From Pseudorhodoplanes sp049324435 (GTDB lineage Bacteria > Pseudomonadota > Alphaproteobacteria > Rhizobiales > Xanthobacteraceae), in NCBI GenBank assembly GCA_049324435.1, contig JBMOOQ010000040.1, forward strand, positions 1 through 64,000: 64,000 nt of DNA, read 5' to 3'. Numbering within the stretch: position 1 is the first letter of the stretch; every line of letters begins with the position of its first letter. Below the pieces are notes generated by a model. It did not search any database. It was not told where the DNA came from and saw only the letters and a list, made by a program, of their open reading frames with translations. The position numbers and the translations under genes are program-made. Of this stretch, positions 1 to 9,176 are shown in pieces.

Positions 1-368
1 GTTGTCTCAGCAACGCCATCAAACCCGCTCGAAAGCGGCTCGGCCACCGGAACCGGGCGCCCGGACTCTTGCGGTCCGCGCCCGGTTCTTCGGTGGCCAA
101 CTGTCAGGTGATTACGATCTCAGGACACAAAAAGATTACGCCGCAAGGCTCGCGGCAGGCGCAACAAAAGCGTCAGCGTCAGCAGCGTAAGACCGGCGCT
201 CCTGGACGGCCGTTCGGCTCGGCGCACCCCGTGTCGCGACATTCAGCGAGCAGGCGAAGTAATCATAACTGTCTTGCCCCGCGAAGGCGGGGCATCCAGT
301 CACATCGTGCCAAACTAGACGTCAGGTGAAAGTTGGCTCGCCCGCCTTCGCTGGCGATGACAGACGAG
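1..368. other. Gene-free leading region with hairpin and paired repeats
   Basis: No convincing gene lies here; the short open frames have atypical composition and no ribosome-binding site. Positions 42-60 and 78-98 form an imperfect hairpin: the arms GGCCACCG..CCGGGCGC and GCGCCCGG..CGGTGGCC pair, with three unpaired bases and an inner GGAC/GTCC stem. It has no T-run and is not an obvious terminator. The rest holds the paired palindromic repeat at 269-363. The region lies downstream of the stop of the minus-strand phosphomannomutase gene. Confidence 0.6.
269..363. repeat. Inverted pair of REP-like palindromic repeats
   Basis: Two copies of a roughly 30-bp motif face each other: 269-298 and the reverse complement of 334-363. 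Both begin CTGTC and share the core GCGAAGGCGGG. The left copy also contains a self-complementary 8-bp stem with a 4-nt loop (275-282 and 287-294). Intergenic palindromes of this style are common in Bradyrhizobium-like genomes; that is family knowledge, not tested here. The pair follows the 3' end of the minus-strand phosphomannomutase gene, where such elements often sit and may stabilise mRNA ends. Confidence 0.7.
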
Positions 369-1868
369 CTAAATCGTCTGATTATACTCACCCACTTCCG
401 GATGCGTGCGCAGCACGCCGTCCACCGCCTTGAACATCTCGCGCATGCGCGCTTCGGAAGCCGGGCTTTCCACCACCACCACCAGTTCCGGCTTGTTCGA
501 TGAGGCGCGGACCAGACCCCAGGTGCCGTCCTCGACGGTGACGCGCACGCCGTTGACGGTGACGAGATCGCGGATCGGCTGACCTGCGACCTTGCCGCCC
601 TCCGCCTTCGCCTTCTCGAAATGCTTCACCACCGCATCGACGATGCCGTATTTCTTCTCGTCGTCGCAATGCGGCGACATGGTCGGCGACGACCAGGTCT
701 TCGGCAGCGCGTTCTTCAGATCGCTCATGCTCTTGCCAGGATTGCGGTCGAGCATGTCGCAGATCGCGATCGCGGAGACGAGCCCGTCGTCATAGCCGCG
801 GCCGAACGGCTTGTTGAAGAAGAAATGGCCCGACTTCTCGAAGCCGACCAGCGCGCCGGTCTCGTTGACGCGGCGCTTCATGTAGGAATGGCCGGTCTTC
901 CAGTAATCGGCCTTCGCCTTGTTCTTGATCAGCACCGGATCGGTGGCAAAGAGCCCGGTCGATTTCACATCGACCACGAAGGTCGCGCCCGGATGCAGCG
1001 CGGATATGTCGCGCGCCAGCATCACGCCGATCTTGTCGGCGAAAATCTCCTCGCCTTCGTCGTCCACCACACCGCAGCGGTCGCCGTCGCCGTCAAAGCC
1101 GAACGCGACATCGGCCTTGTGGTGAAGCACCGCATCGCGCATCGCGTGCAGCATCTCCATGTCTTCAGGGTTCGGATTGTATTTCGGGAAGGTGTGATCG
1201 AGTTCGCAATCGAGCGGGATCACCTCGCAGCCGATCGCTTCCAGCACCTTCGGGGCAAACGCGCCCGCCGTGCCGTTGCCGCAGGCGCAGACCACGCGCA
1301 GCTTGCGCTTCAGCTTCGGCCGGTTGGTCAAATCGGCGATGTAGCGGGCTGGGAAATCGTCGATGAACTGATAGGAGCCGCCCTCGCGGGTCTTGAAGGC
1401 CGCGTTCAGCACGATCTCCTTCAGCCGCGTCATCTCGTCAGGACCGAAGGTGAGGGGACGGTTCGCGCCCATCTTCACGCCGGTCCAGCCATTGTCGTTG
1501 TGCGAGGCGGTGACCATCGCAACACACGGCACGTCGAGATCGAACTGGGCGAAATAGGCCATCGGCGACAGTGCAAGGCCGATGTCGCGCACCCGCATGC
1601 CGGCCGCCATCATGCCGGCGGTCAGCGCCATCTTCACCGAGGCGGAATAGCCGCGGAAATCGTGGCCGGTGACGATATCCGGCCGCACGCCCATCTCGTG
1701 AACCAGCGTGCCGATTCCCATGCCGAGCCACTGCATGCCCATCAGGTTGATTTCCTTGCCGAGCAGCCAGCGCGCGTCGTACTCGCGGAAGCCCGTGGGC
1801 TTCACCATCGGCTGGGATTCATAGGCATAGGTGTTGGGCGCAAGCTGCGCCGCAGGCTTCGGAAACAT
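369..1868 (-). CDS. Phosphomannomutase/phosphoglucomutase
   Basis: A 499-residue alpha-D-phosphohexomutase that interconverts hexose 6- and 1-phosphates through a phosphoserine, feeding GDP-mannose or UDP-glucose and polysaccharide synthesis in the cytoplasm. The catalytic-serine motif TASHN places the phosphoserine at residue 122. The metal-binding loop FDGDGDR is at 258-264, and the sugar-binding segment GFEKSGHFFF lies in the C-terminal half. Length is normal for the bacterial PMM/PGM family. The ATG at 1868 is the first in frame and leaves the N-terminal domain complete. The gene is monocistronic, with a repeat pair after its stop. Which sugar is preferred cannot be told from sequence. 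Confidence 0.93.
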   Translation of the reverse strand: MFPKPAAQLAPNTYAYESQPMVKPTGFREYDARWLLGKEINLMGMQWLGMGIGTLVHEMGVRPDIVTGHDFRGYSASVKMALTAGMMAAGMRVRDIGLALSPMAYFAQFDLDVPCVAMVTASHNDNGWTGVKMGANRPLTFGPDEMTRLKEIVLNAAFKTREGGSYQFIDDFPARYIADLTNRPKLKRKLRVVCACGNGTAGAFAPKVLEAIGCEVIPLDCELDHTFPKYNPNPEDMEMLHAMRDAVLHHKADVAFGFDGDGDRCGVVDDEGEEIFADKIGVMLARDISALHPGATFVVDVKSTGLFATDPVLIKNKAKADYWKTGHSYMKRRVNETGALVGFEKSGHFFFNKPFGRGYDDGLVSAIAICDMLDRNPGKSMSDLKNALPKTWSSPTMSPHCDDEKKYGIVDAVVKHFEKAKAEGGKVAGQPIRDLVTVNGVRVTVEDGTWGLVRASSNKPELVVVVESPASEARMREMFKAVDGVLRTHPEVGEYNQTI

Positions 1869-1978
1869 GCGTGTCCTCGGGAGAGCCGTCAGAGTGCCGG
1901 AGCAATAGCCTAAACGCGACGCGTGGGGAAATGGTTGCTTATTGTGGTTTTTCCGGGGTGCGGCGCCTACAGGCGGCG

Positions 1979-2491
1979 TCAGTTTTCAAGCACCAGCTTG
2001 TTGTTGGCATATTCGAAGCGCTTCAGCCGCGTCAGATAGGACAGCCCGAGCAGGTTTTCGCTCAGGGCATCGCCCGGCACCACCAGCGCCTGCACGTCGC
2101 GCACCACGAGTCCGCCGATATCGACGCTGTTCAGCGTGACCGGCGCCGCCCTCACCACGCCGTTCGCGGTGCGGACTTGCGCGGTATAGTCGTTGCGCAC
2201 CGGGCGGATGCCGAGCCGGCCGGCCTCGCGTTCGGTCAGCGCAATCACCGAGGCGCCGGTATCGACCATGAACGACACCGAACGGCCGTCGATGCGGCCG
2301 TTGGCCTGGAAGTGACCGCGGTGGTCGCGGCCGATGCTGACAATGCGCCCGCTATTCGAGGGCGCGGGTGCTGCGACAGCGGCCTTGGACTCGGGCTGCT
2401 TTGGCGGCGCCGAGGTGCCGCGATCGAGCCAGCTGCCGATCAGCCCGGCTGCTGCCACGGTCAACCCGGCAAAGACGATGATCGAGCGCAT
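1979..2491 (-). CDS. Membrane-anchored retroviral-type aspartic protease (TIGR02281-like)
   Basis: A 170-residue protein with an N-terminal hydrophobic segment (residues 3-21), a Pro/Ala-rich linker and a retropepsin-like domain with the active-site triad D77-T-G in FMVDTGAS, followed by LLGLSYL near the C-terminus. A single DTG per chain implies a homodimeric enzyme facing the periplasm. The frame is open further upstream, but the ATG at 2491 starts directly with the signal-anchor, whereas the longer version adds 37 Arg/Ala-rich residues of no evident function. The family is widespread in Alphaproteobacteria; the best-studied relatives are rhizobial and rickettsial. The substrate is unknown. 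Confidence 0.85.
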   Translation of the reverse strand: MRSIIVFAGLTVAAAGLIGSWLDRGTSAPPKQPESKAAVAAPAPSNSGRIVSIGRDHRGHFQANGRIDGRSVSFMVDTGASVIALTEREAGRLGIRPVRNDYTAQVRTANGVVRAAPVTLNSVDIGGLVVRDVQALVVPGDALSENLLGLSYLTRLKRFEYANNKLVLEN

Positions 2492-2639
2492 GCTTTGGTT
2501 CGCTGCCCTGTCTGGGCGCGCAGCAAAGCATGCGGACTGCCAATTCAATGCTAATGGCGGGTGGCGGCGCGCCGCTTTGCGCGCGGCATGGTCACGCAAC
2601 ACTCAACCGGATTGTTCGGATTTTAGTGGATTGTCTTCC

Positions 2640-5123
2640 TCAGGTGCCCGCGCGCTTGGTCCGCCGCGTCGGCACGGCGTTCGCGGGATCGTCAGGCCAG
2701 GGATGTTTCGGATAGCGCCCGCGCATCTCTGCCTTCACCGCGGCATAACTGCCGGCCCAGAAGCCGGGCAGGTCCTTCGTCACCTGCACCGGCCGGTGTG
2801 CGGGCGAAAGCAGTTCGATCACGAGCGGCACACGGCCGCCGGCAATCGTGGGATGACGGCTCAGGCCGAATAATTCCTGCACGCGGATGGCAATGGTCGG
2901 TCCGGCTTCGGCCTCGTAGTCGATCGGCACATGGGTGCCGGTCGGCGCCTCGAAATGGGTCGGCGCTTCGGCATCGAGGCGGCGGCGCATAGTCCACGGC
3001 AGCAATTCCATGATGGCGTTGGAGAGTTCATCGGCGCCGATGTCCTTCAGTGCAATCTTGTCTGAGAGGAGCGGCGCAAGCCAGTCCTGCGCGCTTGCGG
3101 TGAGTGCCGCGTCCGACAGGTCCGGCCATTCGTCGCCCTCGGATTTGCGCAGGAACATGACGCGGTCGCGCCATTGCGTGAGGTGCTTGCTGAAGGGCAG
3201 GCGGTCGAGCCCGGCCTTGGCAATGGCATCGGCGAGCAGGCGCGCATTCTCCGGCGATGGCGTGACCGGCGCGATCTGTTCGGACAGCGCAATCGCGCCG
3301 AGCTTTTTCGCCTTGCGCCCGCGCAGGCTGAGCGTGGCCGGATCGACCGTCACCTCGTCGCGCTGCGCGATGCGATCGGCGAAACGCGATTCGATGTCTG
3401 CGAGCGAAATCGGCGCAGCCAGCAGGATGCGCGCCTGCTGCGCGCTGCCGGAGAGGTCCGCCACCACGATGAACGGCTCGCGCGCGAGTGCGAGCGCCGG
3501 ATCAAGCATGGCGCCGCGTCCGTTCGCGAGCAGGAACGACCCCTGTCCGCCGCCGCGGTTCTTCGCGATGCGATCCGGATAGGCGAGGGCGAGAAGCGCG
3601 CCGGCGCTGATGTCGTCATTCCGGGACGCGCCTCTCTCGTCTTCACCTCCCGCCTGCGACGCCCATCGCTTCGCCATGGCCCGTGCTTCATCCGCGCGCC
3701 GTGAGCGGTCGCGCCGGAACTGGTCGAGCCGGTGCGTCAGGTCCACATCGTTGCCGCCGAGCCCGCGCTCGGTGACGAGCACCGCGATTTGCGCGGCCGT
3801 CTCGCCAGCACCCTCGCGCGCGGCATCGACCACCATGCGCGCGAGGCGTGGCGGCAGCGGCAATGCGCGCAACGCTTTGCCTTCCTCGGTGATACGGCCG
3901 TCGTTGTCGAGCGCGTGAAGTTCGATGAGGAGCTTGCGCGCTTCGGTGTAGGCGGCCTGCGGCGGTGGATCGAGGAAGGTCAGTGTTGCAGGATCGGTGA
4001 CGCCCCATTGCGCGAGATCGAGCGCGAAGGAGGAGAGATCGGCGGAGAGAATTTCCGGCCGCGCATAGGCCTCGAGCGAGGCGGTCTCCGGCTCGCTCCA
4101 CAGCCGGTAGCAGACACCGGGTTCGGTGCGGCCGGCGCGGCCGCGGCGCTGATCGGCGGCGGCGCGCGAAACGCGAACCGTCTCAAGCCGCGTCAGGCCG
4201 GTGCCCGGCTCGAAGCGCGGTACCCGGGCGAGGCCGGAATCGATCACGATGCGCACGCCTTCGATGGTGAGCGAGGTCTCGGCGATGGAGGTCGCGAGCA
4301 CCACCTTGCGCCGGCCGGGCGGTGCGGGCGCGATGGCGCGGTCCTGGACCTGCGCATCGAGCGCGCCATAGAGTGCGACGATATCGACCGCAGGATCGGT
4401 GACGCGCTCCCTCAGCAGCGTCTCGGTGCGGCGGATTTCCGCCTGTCCGGGCAGAAACACGAGAACCGAACCGGGATCGGTTCGCAGCGCACGCATCACC
4501 GCATCCGCGACCTGTAGCTCGATATGCGCGCGTGCATCACGCGGCAGGTAGCGCGTCTCGACAGGGAAAGCGCGGCCGAGGCTTTCGATCTGCGGCGCAT
4601 CGCCGAGCCTCCCTGCCACGCGGGCGCCGTCGATCGTGGCCGACATCACCAGCAGCTTCAAATCCTCGCGCAGGCCCTGCTGGGCGTCGCGCGCAAAGGC
4701 CAGTCCGAGATCGGCGTCGAGCGAGCGTTCGTGGAACTCGTCGAACAGCACTGCGGCGATGCCGGTGAGTTCCGGATCGTCGAGGATCATGCGGGTGAAG
4801 ATGCCCTCGGTGACGACCTCGATCCGCGTCCGCTTGGAGATTTTCGAGCCGAAGCGCACCCGCAGGCCCACGGTGTTGCCGACCTGTTCGCCGAGCGTCT
4901 TTGCCATGCGTTCGGCCGCCGCGCGCGCGGCGAGGCGGCGCGGTTCCAGCACGATGATTTTCTTCCCCGCGGCCCAGGGTTCGTCCATCAGCATCAAGGG
5001 CACCCGCGTGGTCTTGCCGGCGCCCGGCGGGGCGACCAGCACGGCCGCCTCGCGCGCGCGCAGCGCCTGGGTCAGCGCCGGCAGCGCGTCGTCAATGGGC
5101 AGGGGGGAATCGAAGCTTTGCAT
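2640..5123 (-). CDS. hrpB: ATP-dependent helicase HrpB
   Basis: An 827-residue DEAH-box helicase with the expected length. The Walker A motif APPGAGKTT is near residue 32, the DExH motif appears as LFDEFHERSLD near 127, MSATIDG is motif III, and QRRGRAGRTEPGVCYRLW contains motif VI. The C-terminal HrpB-specific domain follows, including the conserved PLVIELLSPAHRPVQVT block. It probably remodels RNA or RNP complexes in the cytoplasm. The start MQSFDSPLPID fits the usual N-terminus of the family. The gene is divergent from polA with a 95-bp gap that must hold both promoters. Confidence 0.94.
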   Translation of the reverse strand: MQSFDSPLPIDDALPALTQALRAREAAVLVAPPGAGKTTRVPLMLMDEPWAAGKKIIVLEPRRLAARAAAERMAKTLGEQVGNTVGLRVRFGSKISKRTRIEVVTEGIFTRMILDDPELTGIAAVLFDEFHERSLDADLGLAFARDAQQGLREDLKLLVMSATIDGARVAGRLGDAPQIESLGRAFPVETRYLPRDARAHIELQVADAVMRALRTDPGSVLVFLPGQAEIRRTETLLRERVTDPAVDIVALYGALDAQVQDRAIAPAPPGRRKVVLATSIAETSLTIEGVRIVIDSGLARVPRFEPGTGLTRLETVRVSRAAADQRRGRAGRTEPGVCYRLWSEPETASLEAYARPEILSADLSSFALDLAQWGVTDPATLTFLDPPPQAAYTEARKLLIELHALDNDGRITEEGKALRALPLPPRLARMVVDAAREGAGETAAQIAVLVTERGLGGNDVDLTHRLDQFRRDRSRRADEARAMAKRWASQAGGEDERGASRNDDISAGALLALAYPDRIAKNRGGGQGSFLLANGRGAMLDPALALAREPFIVVADLSGSAQQARILLAAPISLADIESRFADRIAQRDEVTVDPATLSLRGRKAKKLGAIALSEQIAPVTPSPENARLLADAIAKAGLDRLPFSKHLTQWRDRVMFLRKSEGDEWPDLSDAALTASAQDWLAPLLSDKIALKDIGADELSNAIMELLPWTMRRRLDAEAPTHFEAPTGTHVPIDYEAEAGPTIAIRVQELFGLSRHPTIAGGRVPLVIELLSPAHRPVQVTKDLPGFWAGSYAAVKAEMRGRYPKHPWPDDPANAVPTRRTKRAGT

Positions 5124-5218
5124 GGTGCGCTATCGTGTCGTGTTCGCCATGGCGCATGTCGCGCAAGATATCCACTGCCTCCGTTGCCATTGCGGGCCGG
5201 ACGGCCCACATTGCCGGA

Positions 5219-8200
5219 ATGCCCGCACCGAAATCCGCCAAATCCGCCGCCAAGGCGGCCGCCCCGTCTGCCGCAAAGGCGCCGCAACCCGCGACCGCCG
5301 CCGCACTGAAGAAAGGCGACCATGTCTTCCTGGTCGACGGCTCCGGCTACATCTTCCGCGCCTATCACGCACTGCCTCCACTCAACCGCAAGTCGGACGG
5401 GCTGCAGATCAACGCGGTGCTCGGCTTCTGCAACATGCTGTGGAAGCTCTTGCGCGAGATGAAGCCGGAGGAGCGGCCGACACATCTGGCAGTGGTGTTC
5501 GACAAGTCGGAAAAGACCTTCCGCACCGATTTCTATCCCGACTACAAGGCGCACCGGCCCGAGGCGCCGGCGGACCTCATCCCGCAATTCCCGCTGATCC
5601 GGGAAGCCGTGCACGCCTTCGACATTCCCTGTCTCGAACAGGCCGGCTACGAGGCCGACGACCTGATCGCGACCTATGCGCGGCTCGCCTGCGAGGCGGG
5701 CGCGAGCACCACCATCGTGTCGTCCGACAAGGATCTGATGCAGCTCGTGAACGACTGCGTGATCCTGTACGACACCATGAAGGACAAGAAGATCGGCGTC
5801 GCCGAGGTGATCGAGAAATTCGGCGTGCCGCCGGACAAGGTCATCGAAGTGCAGGCGCTGATCGGCGATTCCACCGACAACGTGCCGGGCGTTCCGGGGA
5901 TCGGCGTGAAGACCGCGGCGCAGCTGATCGGCGAATATGGCGATCTGGAAACGCTGCTCGCGCGCGCAAGCGAGATCAAGCAGGACAAGCGGCGCCAGAC
6001 CCTGATCGACAATGCGGAAGCCGCGCGCATCTCCAAGCGGCTGGTGACGCTCGACCGTAATGTCGCGCTCGCCGTTCCGGTCGAAGACCTCGCGGTGCAC
6101 GAGCCCGACTACAAGAAACTGATCGCGTTCCTGAAGGCGATGGAGTTCACCACGCTGACGCGGCGCGTGGCGGAGGCGGCCGATATCGATGCCAGCCAGA
6201 TCGAGCCGGATTCGCGGCTGAGTGCCGGCGCGCCGCCGCTGCCTCCGGTCCGCCCGGAGGACGGGGCGTCTCAACAGACCGCCACTCCGTCCGCTGCGCG
6301 GACGACCCTCCCCCTTGCTGGGGGAGGGATGAACAGAAGCAAGGGCGGAGGCGGTGCAGCCGAGCAACAAGTTTACACGCCGGTTTCGCTCGCCGAAGCC
6401 CGTCTCGCAAAGCTGAAGGCGCTGCCGTTCGACCGCTCGAAATACGAAATCGTCCGCGATCTCGCGCGGCTGAAAGCCTGGATCGTGCGCGCCATCGATG
6501 CCGGGCAGGTCGCAATCGATACCCAGACCAATTCGCTCGATCCGATGCAGGCGACGCTCTGTGGCTTTTCGCTTGCAGTCGCGCCGAACGAGGCGTGCTA
6601 TGTGCCGGTCGCGCATCGCAACACCGGCGAGGGTGAGGGGCTGTTCGACGCAGGTCTCGCGCCGCACCAGATTTCCGAGAAGGACGCCATCGACGCGATG
6701 CGCCCCCTGTTCGAGGACAAGGGCGTTCTCAAGATCGGGCACAATCTGAAATTCGACTGGCAGATTTTCGCGCAGCGCGGCATCGAGCTGTCGCCCTATG
6801 ACGACGCCATGCTGATGTCCTACGTGGTCGATTCCGGCCGCGTCTCGCACGATGTGGCGACACTGGCGAAACGTTATTTCGATCACGCCGTGATCGACTT
6901 CAACGAGATCACGAAACCCGGCAAGACCCGCGTCAGCTTCGATTGCGTGCCGATCGAGCGTGCCGCTGAATATGCCGCGGAAGATGCCGATGCGACGCTC
7001 CGGCTCTGGTATGTGCTGAAGCCGCGGCTCGCGGCCGAGCGCATGATGAATGTGTACCAGACGCTGGAGCGTCCGCTGATCGCGGTGCTCGGCCGCATGG
7101 AGGCGCGCGGTATCTCGATCGACCGGCAGACGCTGGCGCGGCTCTCGGGCGAATTCGCAACCGAAAGCGCGCGCCTTGAAGAGGAAGCGCAGAAGGTGGC
7201 GGGCCAGCCGTTCAATCTTGGCTCGCCGAAGCAGATCGGCGACGTGCTGTTCGGGTCGATGGGGCTGCCGGGCGGCACGAAAACCAAGACCGGCGCATGG
7301 TCCACGTCCGCTCAGGTGCTGGAAGAACTCGCCGAACAGGGCCACGAATTGCCGCAGAAGATTCTCGATTGGCGGCAGGTCTCCAAACTGCGATCGACCT
7401 ATACCGATGCGCTGCCGAATTATGTCGATCCGAAGACCCAGCGCGTGCATACGAACTACGCGCTCGCGGCGACGACGACCGGGCGCCTGTCGTCGTCCGA
7501 ACCGAACTTGCAGAACATTCCGATCCGCACCGAGGCCGGGCGGAAAATTCGCAAGGCGTTCATCTCGAAGCCCGGCTACAAGCTCGTGTCGGCCGACTAT
7601 TCGCAGATCGAATTGCGGCTGCTCGCGGAAGTCGCAAATGTACCGGCGCTGCGTCAGGCATTCCGCGACGGCACCGATATTCACGCGATGACGGCGTCGG
7701 AAATGTTCGGCGTGCCGGTGAAGGACATGCCGGCCGAGGTGCGGCGGCGCGCCAAGGCGATCAATTTCGGCATCATCTACGGCATCTCGGCGTTCGGCCT
7801 GGCCAACCAGCTCGGCATTCCGCGCGAGGAGGCCGGCGCCTACATCAAGAAGTATTTCGAGCGGTTCCCCGGCATCCGCGCCTACATGGACGAGACCCGC
7901 GATTTCTGCCGTGAGCACGGCTATGTCGAGACGCTGTTCGGGCGCAAATGCCATTATCCGGACATCAAGGCGGCGAACCCGTCGCTGCGCGCGTTCAACG
8001 AGCGCGCCGCGATCAACGCGCGGCTGCAGGGATCGGCGGCCGATATCATCCGCCGTGCCATGATACGGATGGACGATGCGCTCCGCGACGCCGGACTGTC
8101 GGCGCAGATGCTGCTGCAGGTGCATGACGAACTGGTTTTCGAGGTCCCCGATGCCGAGGTCGAGCGGACTTTGCCGGTGGTCAAGCGCGTCATGGAAGAT

Positions 8201-8281
8201 GCGCCGATGCCTGCGGTGCAGCTTCATGTGCCGCTCTCAGTCGAGGCCCGCGCCGCCGACAACTGGGACGAGGCGCATTAG
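5219..8281 (+). CDS. polA: DNA polymerase I, with altered proofreading motif
   Basis: A 1020-residue PolA for gap repair and Okazaki-fragment maturation. Order: 5'-3' exonuclease (about 30-320), a Pro/Ala/Gly-rich linker, 3'-5' exonuclease (about 420-600), then polymerase. Polymerase motif A is SADYSQIELR, motif B RRRAKAINFGIIYG, and motif C QVHDELVFEV. Exo II (N509, D513) and Exo III (Y585, D589) are present. Exo I reads D434-T-Q436 where active enzymes have D-x-E, so one metal ligand is Gln. The frame continues upstream, but the ATG at 5219 was chosen because MPAPKSAKS is a plausible basic N-terminus and upstream sequence is shared with the hrpB promoter region. A palindrome lies in the linker (6306-6328). 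Confidence 0.95.
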   Translation: MPAPKSAKSAAKAAAPSAAKAPQPATAAALKKGDHVFLVDGSGYIFRAYHALPPLNRKSDGLQINAVLGFCNMLWKLLREMKPEERPTHLAVVFDKSEKTFRTDFYPDYKAHRPEAPADLIPQFPLIREAVHAFDIPCLEQAGYEADDLIATYARLACEAGASTTIVSSDKDLMQLVNDCVILYDTMKDKKIGVAEVIEKFGVPPDKVIEVQALIGDSTDNVPGVPGIGVKTAAQLIGEYGDLETLLARASEIKQDKRRQTLIDNAEAARISKRLVTLDRNVALAVPVEDLAVHEPDYKKLIAFLKAMEFTTLTRRVAEAADIDASQIEPDSRLSAGAPPLPPVRPEDGASQQTATPSAARTTLPLAGGGMNRSKGGGGAAEQQVYTPVSLAEARLAKLKALPFDRSKYEIVRDLARLKAWIVRAIDAGQVAIDTQTNSLDPMQATLCGFSLAVAPNEACYVPVAHRNTGEGEGLFDAGLAPHQISEKDAIDAMRPLFEDKGVLKIGHNLKFDWQIFAQRGIELSPYDDAMLMSYVVDSGRVSHDVATLAKRYFDHAVIDFNEITKPGKTRVSFDCVPIERAAEYAAEDADATLRLWYVLKPRLAAERMMNVYQTLERPLIAVLGRMEARGISIDRQTLARLSGEFATESARLEEEAQKVAGQPFNLGSPKQIGDVLFGSMGLPGGTKTKTGAWSTSAQVLEELAEQGHELPQKILDWRQVSKLRSTYTDALPNYVDPKTQRVHTNYALAATTTGRLSSSEPNLQNIPIRTEAGRKIRKAFISKPGYKLVSADYSQIELRLLAEVANVPALRQAFRDGTDIHAMTASEMFGVPVKDMPAEVRRRAKAINFGIIYGISAFGLANQLGIPREEAGAYIKKYFERFPGIRAYMDETRDFCREHGYVETLFGRKCHYPDIKAANPSLRAFNERAAINARLQGSAADIIRRAMIRMDDALRDAGLSAQMLLQVHDELVFEVPDAEVERTLPVVKRVMEDAPMPAVQLHVPLSVEARAADNWDEAH
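6306..6328. repeat. Palindromic repeat inside the polA coding sequence
   Basis: A perfect 9-bp inverted repeat (CCCTCCCCC, 5-nt loop, GGGGGAGGG) sits within codons 363-370 of polA, in the linker between the 5'-3' and 3'-5' exonuclease domains. Flanking codons encode low-complexity Gly/Ala/Pro. The motif resembles intergenic palindromes of this genome group, such as the one after lepA at 30534. It keeps the frame open, so it looks like an element tolerated in a flexible linker. Confidence 0.6.
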
Positions 8282-8363
8282 AGAGCACAAGATCATTGGG
8301 GAAAATGCGAGGCCCGGCCCACGCCAAATGGCAGGACGGGCGCGCAGATGCTAGGGAAGCGCC

Positions 8364-8969
8364 ATGACCAAGATCGGCAGTCAGATGTCCGCCCCGCAGC
8401 CGCGCGCGCATGTCGCCGACGTGCGCCGGCGTCTGCACGAGATCATCCGCAAGCGCTCCTTCGGGCGCGGAGAAGTCACGCTCGCCTCGGGACGCAAGAG
8501 CGATTTTTACTTCAACCTGAAACCGACGATGCTTGATGCCGAAGGCGCAGCCCTGCTTGCCGAGCTGACCCTTGATGCACTCGCTGGCGAAAACATCGAC
8601 TATGTCGGCGGACTGGAAATGGGTGCGGTGCCGCTCGCGGGCGCCATTGCGCAACTCTCCTTCATGCGCGGTCATCCGATCCAGGCTTTCTTCGTGCGCA
8701 AGAAGCCCAAAGAGCATGGTGCGCGGCTAGCCGTGGAAGGGCTTGCGCCGGGCGAATCTCTGAAGGGCAAGCGCGTGGTCATCGTCGAAGATGTCACGAC
8801 GACCGGCGGCTCGGCGATCAAGGCGGTGGACGCGGTTCGCGAGTCCGGCGCCGAGATCGTCATGGTGCTGACCATGGTCGATCGCGAGGAGGGCGCAGCA
8901 GAAACGTTCCGCGAAGCCGGGCTCGCTTTCCGTTCGATCTACACGGCGGCGGAGTTTCTGAACCGGTAG
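8364..8969 (+). CDS. pyrE: Orotate phosphoribosyltransferase
   Basis: A 201-residue enzyme converting orotate and PRPP to OMP in de novo pyrimidine synthesis. The PRPP-binding signature is VVIVEDVTTTGGS in the C-terminal half, and the N-terminal ASGRKSDFYFNLKPTML and GLEMGAVPLAGAIA segments are typical of the family. A GGGAAG ribosome-binding site precedes the ATG at 8364; the second ATG, seven codons on, is a possible alternative. It follows polA by 82 bp in the same direction, so it may be cotranscribed or use its own promoter. Confidence 0.95.
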   Translation: MTKIGSQMSAPQPRAHVADVRRRLHEIIRKRSFGRGEVTLASGRKSDFYFNLKPTMLDAEGAALLAELTLDALAGENIDYVGGLEMGAVPLAGAIAQLSFMRGHPIQAFFVRKKPKEHGARLAVEGLAPGESLKGKRVVIVEDVTTTGGSAIKAVDAVRESGAEIVMVLTMVDREEGAAETFREAGLAFRSIYTAAEFLNR

Positions 8970-8989
8970 CCGGTCACGCTCCAGTGGCC

Positions 8990-9007
8990 ATGTCCCCACG
9001 GGGACAT
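8990..9007 (+). terminator. Hairpin after pyrE, weak terminator candidate
   Basis: ATGTCCCC and GGGGACAT pair as an 8-bp stem with a 2-nt centre 21 bp after the pyrE stop. There is no T-run, so it may be an mRNA-stabilising hairpin or a Rho-associated end rather than an intrinsic terminator. Confidence 0.35.
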
Positions 9008-9176
9008 CGTGTCCTTTGCCCATCGCCCGGTCATGGTTATCGGGTCGTTTACCATCACGCTTCATAATCCGGCGCGGTGACCCGTGGTGTAGGGCGCTGT
9101 TCGCTGCGATGCGCTGCAACCAAAGCGGTTGTCGTGCGTTGCAACGATCGGCACTCACGGATGAAAGGAGCCTGTT

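Noticed and set aside
1..190. A 62-codon open frame at the left edge
   Set aside because: It reads through the hairpin at 42-98 with atypical composition and could not be tied to any family.
621..1913. A 430-codon open frame antisense to the phosphomannomutase gene
   Set aside because: No recognisable motif; composition is that of a shadow frame.
5072..8227. A 1051-codon open frame antisense to polA
   Set aside because: Its translation is Arg/His/Leu-rich with no domain, while the other strand encodes complete PolA motifs. Long antisense frames are expected in GC-rich genes with third-position bias.
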